The notes under the pieces are model-generated. The model searched no databases. It had not been told where the DNA came from and worked only from the letters and a program-made list of their open reading frames with translations. From assembly GCF_039555335.1 (NCBI RefSeq), contig NC_092639.1:35445293-35509292 (forward strand): a DNA stretch of 64,000 nucleotides. Direction: 5' to 3'. Below are positions 11,916 to 56,729 of the stretch, piece after piece (the stretch's first letter is position 1; every line of letters begins with the position of its first letter). Source of the stretch: Amphiura filiformis. Taxonomy: Eukaryota > Echinodermata > Ophiuroidea > Amphilepidida > Amphiuridae. The translations under genes were made by a program, and so were the position numbers.

Positions 11916-12225
11916 TATAGACGAATCCAATGAGCCAAGTCATGGTCAGGATTTGGTGGGCCATTATTGGGTCCCCGGCGCACCAAGCTGGTGTATTGAC
12001 TGCCCAATTGGGTGGATTAAAGCCGCTTAAAAAATCGATGTTATATTGTATTGTGTTGTAAATTTTCATCATTCTTTTGTCTATGTGTAACACAGGTGAT
12101 GGAATGCAGTTTAAAATTCCCGCCAAGGACGCATTATTTCACATTTCAGTTGAAATATACACAGCGGGGCCCCAGCCATGGCTACCATTGAGGTGTAGGA
12201 ATGCGTGAAATTGGATTCGTCTATA
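11916..12225. mobile_element. MITE family B, copy 1
   Basis: Ends TATAGACGAATCCAATGAGC and ...ATTGGATTCGTCTATA are inverted complements, flanked by TA. About 310 bp, no coding capacity. Its left half (GCCAAGT...GGCCATTA.TGGGTCC...CTGCCCAATTGGGTGGATTA) recurs in inverted orientation at about 46590-46750 inside the laminin-like gene. Confidence 0.7.
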
Positions 12226-12489
12226 TTATGGCTTTAAGTTTCTTTTTTTGGTAGACCATTATGCATACTCTGAAAGAAAACACAGAACATAGGTTTTTGA
12301 ATTGGATACATTATAAAGTCACGCTGAGCTAGGCTAAGATTTATCAACAGTAAGAATTCCATAAATAGTATTCTTCCATTAGGACTCAATTGAAACAGTT
12401 AAGCTTACATTTTCAGATAATAGAAAATAAATACATATTATTAAGGGAACATTCATATATAGCAATAGAAAATAAATACATATTATTAA

Positions 12490-13200
12490 GGGAACATTCA
12501 TAAATACCTTGGTGGAAGGGGGGGGGGGGGCTGGAAAATTCCAGAGGGTCAAAATTTTGACCTTCCAAAAAGGGGGTAATTTTAAGTTTTTGTCTTTTTA
12601 AAAAAAGGGAGGGGGGGTCAAGAAAGTTTTGACACCCATAAGGAGGGTCAAAACAGTAAAATACAAAATTTTCACAATGTCACAATAAAGCCCTTTTCAT
12701 CCTGATCATGGGTGAAAAAAGTGTAAAATACACAATTTTTGTGCACTACACACGTAAAGCCTTTTTTAAAGCTCGAATACATGTACAGTCTCTTTAAAAG
12801 CAAAACCGGTATATGTATGTTTTATAGCTACTGCAATTGCTTTTCATCTGTGCCCCCAAAATTTTACCCCCCCCCCCCTCCGACCAAGAAAGCTGGCTAC
12901 ACCCCTGATACGTCTGTGCAATAACTTGTGAGACCTGAATTGAAAACAATATATTTATATTCTATGATGTCATGAACTTATGAACAATTTAGGCCTATTA
13001 GTATTAAGGCCTGCAAGAGTGACACTGATAAATGATAATTAAGTGTATTGCAGATCTGTTTTATTTTTTGTACAAAAAGTTTGGGTATATACAAAATGGG
13101 GGTCGAAAGTTTAACATACAGACAGGGAGGGGTAAAAAGTTTTGACATACCAAAATCAAAATTTTCCAGCCCCCCTTCCAAAGTATTTATGAACGTTCCC
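12490..13200. mobile_element. TTAA-type element with G-rich arms (711 bp)
   Basis: Left end GGGAACATTCATAAATACCT..GGAAGGGGG..CTGGAAAATT after TTAA (12486-12489). The right end AATTTTCCAGCCCCCCTTCC..AGTATTTATGAACGTTCCC is its complement, followed by TAAT (a decayed TTAA). A 5' flank of about 50 bp plus the first bases of the element are duplicated at 12420-12480. It is non-coding; the terminal sequence is shared with the element at 36804-37076. Confidence 0.7.
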
Positions 13201-15548
13201 TAATCTAGAGACAAAAGTCTAGTAAATACTCTACTGGCATTTAGTAGTGGCTTGCAATGTTGCTAGAAAGTTGCCTTGATGTCAACTAGTTGTGATTTGA
13301 TGCCATGGCATGCTAGCAAATTCTGATCAATTTTCTCTGCACTCATACCAAGAAATGAAGCCATTCATAGCTTTAAATTTACTAAATATTGTTAACAGTA
13401 ACACTGTTTATACCTTTTAGAGGAAAATGAGAAAGAACTGCACTTTTGAACCATTTTGACATGCTGTCTTACATATTGCATATCATATATTTTTACTATT
13501 TCCTCAAACATCACATTGCCATATTTGAGTTGGCTTACTTCCAACAGTTCTTTATTTTCTTAAAATCAATATTGTAAGATCTGGTGACGGATGAGGTCCT
13601 CAATTCTTTTCTCAGAAATCTGATTTGTATTGTTATGTACTTTGATAAAATATGGCACAAGGTAGCCCAAGGTGCTATATTTGTGGCAAAACCAGATATT
13701 TGAAATGCATCTAGCACTTTATAATCTATTATTATTTCATTTTCATGGGATTCAGATCAGATTTGCTGATACATGTACACAGGCCCGATTGGGGTGCTGA
13801 TTTTGAAAAAAAGTGGATTTTTTCCCCCAGGGGTGAGTGTGATTTTGTGAAAGAGTTTTCCCCCCAAAAAATTTGGACATTGAGGGGGGATTTGATTGTG
13901 GCCGCACTCCCCACCCCCTGCGTACGGGCCTGCATGTAGATACATTTATTTAGTTTTACATCATTAGTTTGGATTAAAATGAAAAGGGAACATTATACAT
14001 GTAGCAAAATTAAATTTTGTGTAAAATGAAAATTTGTTCAATATCAGCATCATTGCTTTAAGCATTTGCTATGCTTGTATGTTTTAGTGAAAACTAAATA
14101 CTTATTTAGAATAAAAAGTGTTGTATGATAATAAAAATAAATAAAAACTATATTAAAGATACATTTTTATTGGTTGTATGTATACTTGGTTGTTTATTAT
14201 TTAAAGTGACACAATCAGTTCAGTTAAAATTTACAGTGTGAGAGGCACCCACACAGGATAAATCCACATTAATGTAGACTTGTGTAATTCAGATCAATGT
14301 GGACTGGCGCAGTGACTCTACACAGGCAGAGGTGCACATGCCCTAGGGGGCACCAAATTGACCCAATTCAGCATTGATTTTGCATGCCCCCAGCGATAAA
14401 AGTTAAATTTTTAGCACATTTCAGCACAAATACTCATTTGAAAGATCAATTTAAGACCAAAATTCACTTAAAACTTCATTATAACCAAAATTACTTCACG
14501 GTATTTGTGCAATTATTTGTGTGCTCCATGCGTAATTGTTTCAAGAATGGGGGCGCCATTATGTATCCTTGGCCCCGGGTGCCACAACCTGTCTCAGCTA
14601 TGCCACTGCAACTACTACCTGACCAGCTCCAGACTGACCATGGAGGTAGTAGAGAAGGAGAAAGCTCGCACGCATTCTATTGTACAATCATAATTGCCGC
14701 CCTTTGAGGTTTCGAGATCAACGTTTTGATTATGTAACGCGATTATCACTTATAATCTTGTGTGTTGTATACATGCATCGTCGCACACTTGTGTGCGCTA
14801 TAAATATGCTGAAACAGCATAAGTCATTCTAACTTGATGAAAATGATACACATTATGCTTTACATCTCTTTCATTGCCTAGATTAAAAGAGGGCTCAGGA
14901 CGCGGTTTATTTTGAAACCTCGGGGGAGGAACAATTGTTAAAGTTTTGGGTAAACAAATAAAATCGGACCAACCCGGGCAGTACCGGGCAACACTGAGAT
15001 ACATCTCGTTTGATGGGAGAATTCCTCAACTTAACAATGCGCAATTTGTTTTAATAAGATCTTCGTATTTTTAAAACAGTTGTTAAAACAATTTTACCCG
15101 TCCTTAAAATGTGTGTGAACTGTACCATTCCATAATAAACTGTTTAGAAACATTCTGGAACAACGTGTTTCAACATATTAATCGTAAAAAACATCATATA
15201 TTAAATGAAATATGAATATTCAAGTTCAACAGCTAAGTAAATGTATGCGCATCCATAATACATGTTTTATGCATACGTGATTTACTTGTTACTAAATATG
15301 AACCCCCATGAGGCGGAGTCATTCCAGAAATTATCGGCGATGATCATTAGATCAAAGGTACATCTGTCTCTATTGTGTTTACAATAGGATTTGCGTAATG
15401 AGCTTAACTCGAGCTCACTCCTTCTCTACTACCTTCATGGACTGACCTTGTCTTCTCCACTCAGTTAGATCTCACAACTTTGCAGTTCAAATTCCAAGAT
15501 CTAACCTTGTTTGTCATGAAAGGTCCTTCATTCCATCTACACATGGAA
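13201..15548. other. Intergenic with one weak palindromic element
   Basis: A possible small TIR element lies at about 13770-13940 (ACATGTACACAGGCCCG against CGGGCCTGCATGTAGAT). The rest is AT-rich, with no gene supported. Confidence 0.4.
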
Positions 15549-16013
15549 TGCACTGCTCCCGGCCCCCCAACTCAACCCAAAATTGGCAACCATGAGAGTT
15601 ACCAAATAGTGCGGAAAAGTGAGCAAGGACCGCGAAAATGGCAAAATAGGGGGTATTTAATGTGGACTGTCCGCGAAATTTGACCATGAAATCAGCAAAA
15701 TAGAGGGTATTTAATTTGCACTGTCCTCGAAATTTGGATAAAAGGGGTACTTGAGAAAATCCGGTAATTTTATGTCAATATTTAGTGTCATTGAAAAGAG
15801 GTGTTTGAAATTCTAGTTATTAGAAAGGGGTGTTTGAAATTCTAGTCATTGAAAACCACAAAAAAGGGGTTGTTTTTGGCCAAATTTTGTCCTTCGCTTT
15901 GAAAAAGGGGGGTAAATTTGATGAAAAATCATTGCAAAGGGGGCCTTTGAAAGATTTGGTAACTCTCATGGTTGCCAACTTTTGTGTTGAGTTGGGGGCC
16001 GGGGCACTGCTGC
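15549..16013. mobile_element. MITE with about 55-bp inverted ends
   Basis: Left TGCACTGCTCCCGGCCCCCC AACTCAACCCAAAATT and right ...GTTGAGTTGGGGGCCGGGG with CACTGCTGCA are inverted complements running in to GAGAGTTACCAAA / TTTGGTAACTCTC. About 465 bp, non-coding; the inner part has short internal repeats (GGTATTTAAT twice). Confidence 0.75.
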
Positions 16014-16304
16014 ATCACATCCCAGGAATTGTGAAATGGGCCAGCTTCAAAAGGAGGTTAACATCAATCCAGGCACCAACCCATCAGCTTCACCATAATG
16101 ATAAAAGCTGGTATGTCTTGATATGCAACTAGTATCAACGCCATGCTGTAGCTAATATATTCAGCTATCCAATACTTCTTGTTTTATCAAATTTGGTGTT
16201 TTCGTTGGTGAGATACATGAGCTCATCCAAAATGATCCATTTTATGCCACTTTCAGTATACATGTAGTATTCATTTGGACAATGCAATAGTATGCATTAT
16301 AGTA

Positions 16305-16775
16305 AGGCCAAGAAAAAAATGTTTGCTTGCCCTCCAGTGGGATTTTTGGGGTGGGCGGTCGGTCGGAAAAATATATACTGTATAGGCAATGAACATTGGT
16401 CATGTGGAAAGATACACCAATACTTCACTTCAGACCTTCAATATGTAAGATACACCATACAAATTGATTCAATTAGAACAACTGCATACTTACAGGCATA
16501 AGAAACCAAGTTATTGGAAACAATGATGCATGAATGGATAGTTATAAATGTTATAATGAGTTTACAGTAATGATTTTCTTCTTTAAAGAAAAATTTAGCT
16601 GCCAAATTTAGCTTTGAAATGAAATTTAGACACAGAAAAAGTAATAAAATCCATTAAAACTAAAAACTAAAAAAATTATTTTTTTAAAGGGCAGACTTTG
16701 ATTTTGGGTCGGTCCGGTCGGTGGAGACTGGAGGGCAAGCAAACAATTTTTTTTTTGGGGGGGGGGGGTGGCCTA
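16305..16775. mobile_element. MITE with inverted ends (GTTTGCTTGCCCTCCAG)
   Basis: Left GGCC..AAAAAAATGTTTGCTTGCCCTCCAG..GGTCGGTCGG and right CCGGTCGGTGGAGACTGGAG GGCAAGCAAAC..GGCC are inverted complements. About 470 bp, no coding capacity. A run of T then G sits just inside the right end. Confidence 0.65.
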
Positions 16776-18363
16776 GCTAGAAAATATTTGGAAAAGGTAC
16801 TTTTCAGTGAGTACTAAAGGCTTTTAGTTATTTATTTTTTAAACAATGCCAGTACTTTATTAATATATAGCATGGTAACTGATACCAAAATTCACATTGA
16901 CTAATGGGTTTAGCATGGTGTAAAAATTTTGAGGGCTTCATGTGTATTTGTCTCAGTTATCATCATAAGAGTTGAGTTGTCCAGTATTTGGCGATGCCTC
17001 TAAGCCTGGTCGCTAGACCCCACTCATTGGTCAAATTTCTCTAACATATATGCAACACAACAGATACCTCAAATCTTACAATTGGCACTTGGCTTTAAAA
17101 AGGTTGCTGATCTGTGTTCTAGAAGGTTCTGCAGTCACAAGTTTAATTTAAAAAGAAAAAAAATTTATCGCAATATGTAGAATGAATTATTTGGAGTTCA
17201 ACTTGGTTTCTGGCTATGATCAATAATGGACTGATACAAAAGTCACGTAAAAATCAAAAGAATTAAGAGAGCACTCAAGAAGTTTTTATCTTGGCAAAAA
17301 TCGCAAAACCTAATGTAGCGTGAACAAAGTATTTAGGTTGTATTGAGTGCTGTTAGAATCAAGTATTTATTCAGTATTCATTTCTTGTGGTAGCAGTCTT
17401 ATACTGGTATTGGCAGCTCGCTGCTATTCACCTTATGCTAACAAAATAACGATCATGGTTTCAGGCAGGTATTTCACAAATTTTGTATAAATAGGAGACC
17501 CTTTTTTGTGTGAATTTGGTACAAAAAGCTGGTAAGGACTTTGCACTTTAAGGAAACAAATTGAATGATATATACATGCACAAGTACCCTATAACATATA
17601 TTGTTGTGTGGTTTTAGGAAAAGTGGTTCAGTGCTCTTGTACTCATTTTGTACTTAACATTATCAAGTTTAGGATGCTTTGTGATGTACATGTAGGAGCT
17701 GAGTGATCAGAGCACAGATTATTTTGTGCGAGTTGTAATCAAGTAGACTTGTTCTGCACTTTTGAGATTCGTTGAGGAAAGCAAGGGAATGCTACTTACA
17801 TTGTACATCTGTGATTATGTTTTTGTTGGGAGAATTTGACTATAAGTAAATGTGTAATCTGTGAGGATTGTGAGATTTTCGTTAAGAGCTTTATTTGTTG
17901 TTGGTTTTTGCTTTTGAATTTGAAGAATTTGGCATTAGCCCAAGGTGAGTGAGCTGCGGATGAAACAAGCACCAAAACTTCCATTTTCTTTCTTTTCATT
18001 CACATTGTGTTCACGCGTTAGTTGGTATAATACAACGGACAAAAACCAGGATTTGGTGCAGGTGGAAAAGTTCTTTTTGCATGTTTGTTCTGTGTAAATT
18101 TACATCTTTGCATCTTATACCTTAATGGAGCATAATTTAGAAACATGGATATCCAAATGAATTTGACATTCAGGCTGTAACTTTATTTTGGTATTAACTT
18201 ATACAAGATTACTGCTCCAATCAGTAGGTAATTGGTACATCGATAGCTAGGAAAGCTATGTCTCCAGAATTCTAGAAAGTTCACATTGCGTGTTCATAAA
18301 GCAGTGCATCGGTATCCATTAAGTGCTCGATTAAACTTGACGTTTAATCAACTTCAAATCAAA
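16776..18363 (+). other. Upstream region and 5' UTR of the laminin-like gene
   Basis: No coding exon is visible before the first exon. An upstream in-frame ATG at 18286 would add 26 residues, but the ATG at 18364 has better context and is followed at once by a signal peptide. No TATA box or start site can be assigned with confidence. Confidence 0.4.
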
Positions 18364-50814
<32,451 letters not shown>

Positions 50815-51919
50815 AAGTACTAAGAAACAACGATGTATATTTTGTATACAAGTTATATATGAACTTAATTAGTGATATAGCATGGATGTCATCAACAGGG
50901 ACACTGAAAGGGATGGGCGTTATTAATGACTACCCTAATGCTCAGTCCAACAGAATCTGGTAGTCTTGCATTGATGCCTCCCTGTAGTGGGGGCAGGTAA
51001 CACATAGGGCACCTTCACCGAAACCACTCTGAGGGAGTTATCAAAATGATCGAGCACCATATTACAAAAAAGTGACCACTGGAAATTTGTACCAAACAAC
51101 AACACAGTTCGTATCTTCATGTTTTGTTGAAGTGGGTGAGTCAAAAATATCAGGATGAAAAACATTGTCTTGCTTTGAGAGATGGAACATATCAAATCTT
51201 ATAAAACTGTTGATGATTTTAACACTTAAATTAAACACACTTGATGTTTACTGCCTGTATAAAAATTGACTTGTTTTGGTTTTATGTTATGACTTTCATC
51301 ATTGTATATCTACATGTATTTTCTGAGTTTGTAATTTTGTTTCTTAAATTGCTTTTGTATTGCAACTTGAACATTTTGTTTTGATGGTATGCATGCGCTA
51401 TAATTCCATTAATTAAGTTATGGAACACTCAGAAAGCCGACCAAACAGTACTTTAAAGACAAACAATTTAAAACATTAAATGAAAGAAATGTTGTGTGCT
51501 TACCTCCTGTTAAACAATGTCAGGAATTAAGTTTAGAATAATGAATTGTACTGATTAATTATATTTTTTACACCAATGAGAATTAGGCTTAACTGACTCA
51601 GATGGTGATTTATAGTATAATGATATGGACAAAGAGATGAATTTGACAGTGCTTCTTCAAATAGCACTTGCACAAAAACCAAAGGGAGAAGGAATGATCC
51701 TGAACTGAAGCCCATGCAGGATTTTTTTAAGGCGGGTGGGTGGTGGGAGGGAAGGTATATTCAAAGTATCAATCTTTTTTTAAGAAATATTCACTTGCAT
51801 GTAAAATGTGAACCTTAAACCAAAAAAAGTGGACTTGTTTTGGTTTTATTTTAACAATTTTATTTAAGGAAGTTGATCTTATGTGAATTGGTCTTTAGTT
51901 TTTGACATTTTAACATACA

Positions 51920-52164
51920 CAGTCCAACCTCTTTTACAGATCTGTCTCATCAGCTGTTTATTGATAGGAAAACATGTTTTTAATGTCTTGATGTGACACC
52001 TTAATTTCATGTTCTGCAGCATTTAGACGGATATATCTGGATATTGCATATGGCACTCAAGTACTATACTATCTTTCAGTATTGTTACTTCATATTGAGT
52101 AATATATTGTGATCACAATTTTAGCACTTCGGTCCCATCATGGTTAAATTAAGAAGTTGGACTG
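51920..52164. mobile_element. Pogo/Tigger-like MITE, copy 2 (245 bp)
   Basis: CAGTCCAACCTCTTTTACAGATCTG at the left and ..AATTAAGAAGTTGGACTG at the right, related to the ends of the element at 41590-42457. No coding capacity. Confidence 0.6.
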
Positions 52165-52309
52165 TATATCCAAAAAATGCAAAAGACTATTTTTAATTCC
52201 AAAATTCTAGGGGGGCGTGTTCTGAAAGAGATGAAAGTTTTAGCAATTTACAGGGGTTGCTTCACTTATTGGAGAACAGATAATGTGGATTTTGTGTGTG
52301 TAATTTTTG

Positions 52310-52500
52310 GCACTCTGCAGCTTAAACGCAATAATCGATCAACTTCAAACTTGGTATTGTGATAGTATATGGTGACCTGATGTGCTGTATAGCTTTGTGT
52401 CATGTTATTTGCATATTTATGAATATTAAAGACCTTATTTGCATATTGAATATTATTTGTATTTATATTGTTATTTACACACCTTTGTGTGGGGCCACCT
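52310..52500 (-). repeat. Dispersed repeat family C, copy 3 (inverted)
   Basis: CAGCTTAAACGCAATAATCG ATCAACTTCAAACTTGGTAT TGTGATAGTAT is the complement of the family core at 20790 and 26725, again next to TTTGCATATTTATGAATATT. Confidence 0.6.
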
Positions 52501-53138
52501 TAATTACGAACCCCTTAATTCTAGCTGTAGCATATTTCTTGTTTCATGCACTTAAGCTTTTTAATAAAAATGTGGAAATATTTTATAAAAATCCTGAAAT
52601 TTAAGCTAAACTGTAAACTGCCCTCATACACCAGTACCTAATGTGAAGATAAAACGAGAAACAAGATCGTTTATATTGGATTTGTCACATTAAGGTGCGA
52701 AAGCTAACTTTTGGAAGAAATGTATAAAATAGTATAAAAGTAGGCGATACATCCTGTTCCTAATATTGTATTTGTAAATTGTATTTAAACGTGGGTGCTC
52801 CAATTTGATCACATGTACATAGAGGACCATCACCCAAAAATTCCTATTGAAAAGTGCAAGTTAGAGACCGCCTCCCTTTAATCGGGTAAACACATAATAT
52901 TAGCTATATGTCATGAAAAGAAGGCAAATTGTTTTATTCTACATATCAAATATGAGTATGACCAAATGATTTGTACAGATATTTTTTTGTATATTATATT
53001 GCCTGATGTTAAGTAAGAGTAAACATTGTATAAATATAATATTTTGTCTTCACTCTAGTATTGTGTTTATAAATTTTAAGTAATATGTGAGATGCGTGTA
53101 CATAGTATATGTTACCAACAACTCTACAAGTCTTGAGA

Positions 53139-53144
53139 AATAAA
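53139..53144 (+). promoter_or_regulatory. Candidate polyadenylation signal (AATAAA)
   Basis: AATAAA followed about 15-25 bases later by T/G-rich sequence (TTTGTTTTC). It is 2.3 kb after the laminin-like stop codon, so use by that gene is only a possibility. Confidence 0.3.
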
Positions 53145-53949
53145 AGTATTGTTCAGCACATATTTGTTTTCATTTTTCAGTCAACCTTTATGTAAGACAG
53201 TTGTTCCAATAAAACATTTTCTCACCATTACAACAACAAAATTGAAATCATTAGATTGATCATTTAAATTCAGTGGGATCTTAAACATGGGTAATATTGT
53301 ATCATAGTCATGGAAATGTAATGACATAAATAAAAATGGGTTACACAGTGCAGCAACAGCAGCACAAAAATGCAGCAGTGGTGTAACTAGGGTTGGTAGC
53401 GCCTGGGGCAAGAAACAAAATTGGGGTCCCTACTCCCCTTACTCGAGAATATCTTAGACGCGGGCAGTGGCGTAGCTAGGCGTTGTGATGGATAAGGATA
53501 CATAATGCCCCCTCAATTCCTGTATCAATTGTGGGGGAGAGCACAAAATTATGGACAAATAAGGTCTACCACTAATTAATTTTGGTTATTAGAAGTTGAA
53601 TATTGGTACCTCTTCAGGCACCGATAGTGCTATAGGACCAAAGAAAATGTTGTGCCTAAGTTCAGTACAATACTTATGGTGTAGCATGCAATTCAATTTT
53701 CTTTAAATGCAATTAGGAATAAATGTGGCTTTTCTTTTAAAATGTTGGGCTAGCAACATACAGCTATAACAGCCTTAATCCGTTTGTAGTTTGCTTCACC
53801 CCATTTACCTCTACACAAGCATGTGGATGCGAAATTACCTCTTGGATGTCATCCTTTGTGAAGCATTGTAAACAAGGAACTTAACACTAGTATATAAAAC
53901 ATTCCAATAAATGAGTGAATGTTGAATGTTTTTAGTCATCCAGTAGTTT

Positions 53950-54415
53950 TAACAGAGTTTTGGAAATAAATCTAATACTGAGATTTAGTTTGTGCAACTG
54001 ACCCGCTGGACTGGTTATGTGATATGGTGTTGTGATAAACCCGCATTGGTCAACACAGAAGACCCAGGACCACCAAAGCGCAAAACTCCACCTTCACTCA
54101 AAAGTTAAAGGATACAGGACACACAATTAAGAAGGAGGAAGTTGCTATTCTGGATCAGGAGGAACAGTGGCATAGGAGAAGCCATGTGGGAGCGTATTGA
54201 GTAACCATCACTAAACAAGAGAGTGGGGCTCTGCTTTAACTTATCTCATGCATGGGTCGGTGATCAAGAAGATGCCTAGCCATCTATCATGTGACCAGTC
54301 CAGTGGGTCAGTTGCCTGATGAAATCTGGTGGTAACATTTCAGATGCAACATAGCAAAGTTGCAAAAAGTAAGTTCCAGTATTAGATTTAATTCCAAAAC
54401 TCTGTAAAAGTATTC
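53950..54415 (+). mobile_element. Penelope-like element 3' fragment in a foldback
   Basis: The plus strand, across several frames, resembles the C-terminal tail of a Penelope-like ORF: TGHTIKKEEVAILDQEEQWH with WHRR, and in another frame PSLNKRVGLCFNLSHAW. It is followed by a hammerhead-like motif at 54316-54350. The whole is bounded by inverted sequences (CAGAGTTTTGGAAATAAATC...CTGACCCGCTGGACTGGT and its complement). Heavily decayed. Confidence 0.5.
54316..54350 (+). ncRNA. Decayed hammerhead-like motif
   Basis: CTGATGA (54316-54322), stem ATCTG/CAGAT (54324-54328 with 54341-54345), then GCAAC where GAAAC is expected. One core substitution would be expected to abolish activity. Its place after a Penelope-like tail supports the reading. 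Confidence 0.4.
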
Positions 54416-54609
54416 CAATGCTAATGATACTAATAATAGAAATCTTTTTCTCTGTCAGAATATTCATGGGTAACATGGTTGGCCTATTGGTAGGACATCA
54501 AGGTGACATCCCCCATCTAACATTCCATTGCTTTGACATCATTGAGTTGGGTATATGGAATCTACCTATACCTACAAGGCAAGCATCAAAGCCTATAATG
54601 ACACTTATA

Positions 54610-55714
54610 CAGGGTGTAACAATAAAATGTGTACAATTGCATTTTGACTTCTCAGGAAAAAACTAAAAGAGTTATGGCACATATGTTATATGCAATACAA
54701 TCAGTAATATCTTGGCTAAAAGAAGACGTTTAGTTGGTTTCTTTACTAGCTTGGGTTCAAAAGTTATGTTCGATTAATTAAATCGTCCAGAAAACGTGTT
54801 GGGCCACTTTTTGCCATGTTAGCGTATATCAAGTTTGAACCGCGTGAGATTGTGCTTATCGTGCATTTAACATCAAAAGAATTATAAGTGGTGTTTGTTC
54901 ATAATTATGATTAACATGAACTTAATAATAATATGATATTTCTTTAAATTCTATATATGAAGTCATGAAATTTCTTTCAAATTATCTTACAAATAAAGTA
55001 ATTTCTCATATGCCTGAGATCTCATTGGTAAAACCGAGAACAGTTTTGGCATCCATAAGTACAAAACAATAAGATTTTGAAATTAAGTTCAGCTGGGCTT
55101 CTAGCTGTTTTGGGGCGACCACTTTTGCCAGCATTTCTGTTAACAAATTCTACATACTTCTCATAGTTATATGTAATTCTATGCCTTGGTGGAAGATGTG
55201 AGTTTGGAAAATGAGCTAGATAAACAATCTTATGGTTTCTGCTTGACTCCATGTGCTACCGAATATCACAACCATAAAAATACGCTCTTCCAACGTGAAT
55301 TGGGGTTGAAGGTGTTGAGCCACGATTTCTAGTAAATGAGGTTGTTATGTCAGTGCTTAGTTGTTACTTTCAAAAACTCAAGGAGATATTCTATTATGTA
55401 ATCATTTCTACCACTTAGAATACCCCATTGTTTAAATCGACGTATCGTAAGAGCGCCGTCCAACTGGTCCATGATTCAACTCTATTCAGTCACTTTTGTA
55501 ACACTTAGAGACAAAAGTGGCCCAAGCGGTTTTAAGACTAGGTTACATAATTGGCTATATCTTCACTTGTATACCTACGATTTTATTGGAACAAAGCTTA
55601 TCTGGTGGCTAAAGAAATTATCTTGATAGACATATAAATATCAAACCAAAAAATTGGCAGCATGCTTGTGTCATTCTATTTTCAAAATTGTACAAATTTT
55701 ATTGTTACACCCTG
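54610..55714 (-). mobile_element. TIR transposon relic (1.1 kb)
   Basis: CAGGGTGTAACAATAAAATG TGTACAATTG at the left and the complement CAAAATTGTACAAATTTTAT TGTTACACCCTG at the right, flanked by TA. On the minus strand a remnant at 55252-55022 has a helix-turn-helix-like segment with YEKYVEFVNRNAGKSGRPKT and ARSPAEL, of the kind found at the start of Tc1/mariner-related transposases. The catalytic part is not recognisable. Confidence 0.65.
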
Positions 55715-55716
55715 TA

Positions 55717-55921
55717 CAGGCTGTATCAAAATGATTGTTACCCATTCATTTTTGGTATTTTGTAAAGCTTGCGTCTTCCAAAGGCACCAGTGGATCCAAC
55801 ATGAAATGACCAGACTTTTAAGTATACAGTCTGGTCATTTCAAGTTGATCAAATGATGTGTTTGGAAGATGCAGGCTTTGCAAAAATACCCCAAAACTGA
55901 CAACCGTTTTGAAACATCCTG
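55717..55921. mobile_element. MITE family D, copy 1 (adjacent to the TIR relic)
   Basis: CAGGCTGTATCAAAATGATTGTTACCCATT and ..CAACCGTTTTGAAACATCCTG are inverted ends of 205 bp. The interior TGAAATGACCAGACTTTTAA GTATACAGTCTGGTCATTTCA is a second palindrome. It begins two bases after the previous element, sharing its TA. Confidence 0.65.
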
Positions 55922-56725
55922 ATATAAAAATTATACTCTTTGTATTGTTGAGCTCATAAGCAGCCAAACTTCAGGATTGGTTACGAGTCAGGACATTTTG
56001 GCAAAATGTTACACTGATAGCAAGGTTGAAAAATGTGGGGCAACTATCAAATTTAGGGTGGCTAAAATAAAGATATGAACCAGAATTGGAATAAAGCTAT
56101 AGGGAATAAATTTCTCAAAAAGCTTGTACGGCTCAGCCCTGTGCCAAACCCTCTATTAGATCCTAACATTTGTGGATTAGACAAATAAGATCAGTGTCTT
56201 CACTATACTCAGAAAGCCATGTCTTAATGTTCTTAGTTAACAAAAATATATATTGCATCAATTTGTTTGTGGATTTTTTAATTGTTTTGCATGATGAAAA
56301 AACAATGTGCGGTTAGATGATCTGCAACATGTTTTGGTGTCAGTATCAGTATTTTTTTATAATTCCACATATTGTCATATGCCACATATTGTGGCCAATT
56401 GGCCAAATTACATGTGAAATTACAAATTGTACATATTTATGAATAACATTAAAAAACAGATTGTACACTTCAATAACTTTTAAAAGACATCAAAAATTGC
56501 ATCTGTAGGAAAACAAAGATATATACATGATCACATAATTTATATACCAATATTCACTCTAAAATACTATTGCACTGTTTTGCACAGGTATTGAAAAACA
56601 TCAAATACAAAATATCAAACATACATGAAATGAACTAATTAATTATTACAAAGAATCCAGCTGCACCAGATTAAAAATAAAGTCTCTCATAGCACTGAAA
56701 AACAATTCCAAGAAGAGATTACTGG
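55922..56725. other. Intergenic, nothing recognised
   Basis: AT-rich DNA with no supported gene or repeat. Confidence 0.35.
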
Positions 56726-56729
56726 TTTA

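Larger units (their letters stand above)
50815..53165 (+). other. Presumed 3' UTR of the laminin-like gene and downstream DNA
   Basis: AT-rich; contains a pogo-like MITE (51920-52164) and a family-C repeat (52310-52500, inverted). A candidate polyadenylation signal AATAAA is at 53139-53144, but earlier sites cannot be excluded. Confidence 0.4.

Noticed and set aside
18286-18363. Upstream in-frame ATG adding 26 residues to the laminin-like protein
   Set aside because: It would bury the signal peptide. The ATG at 18364 has better context and a hydrophobic leader right after it.
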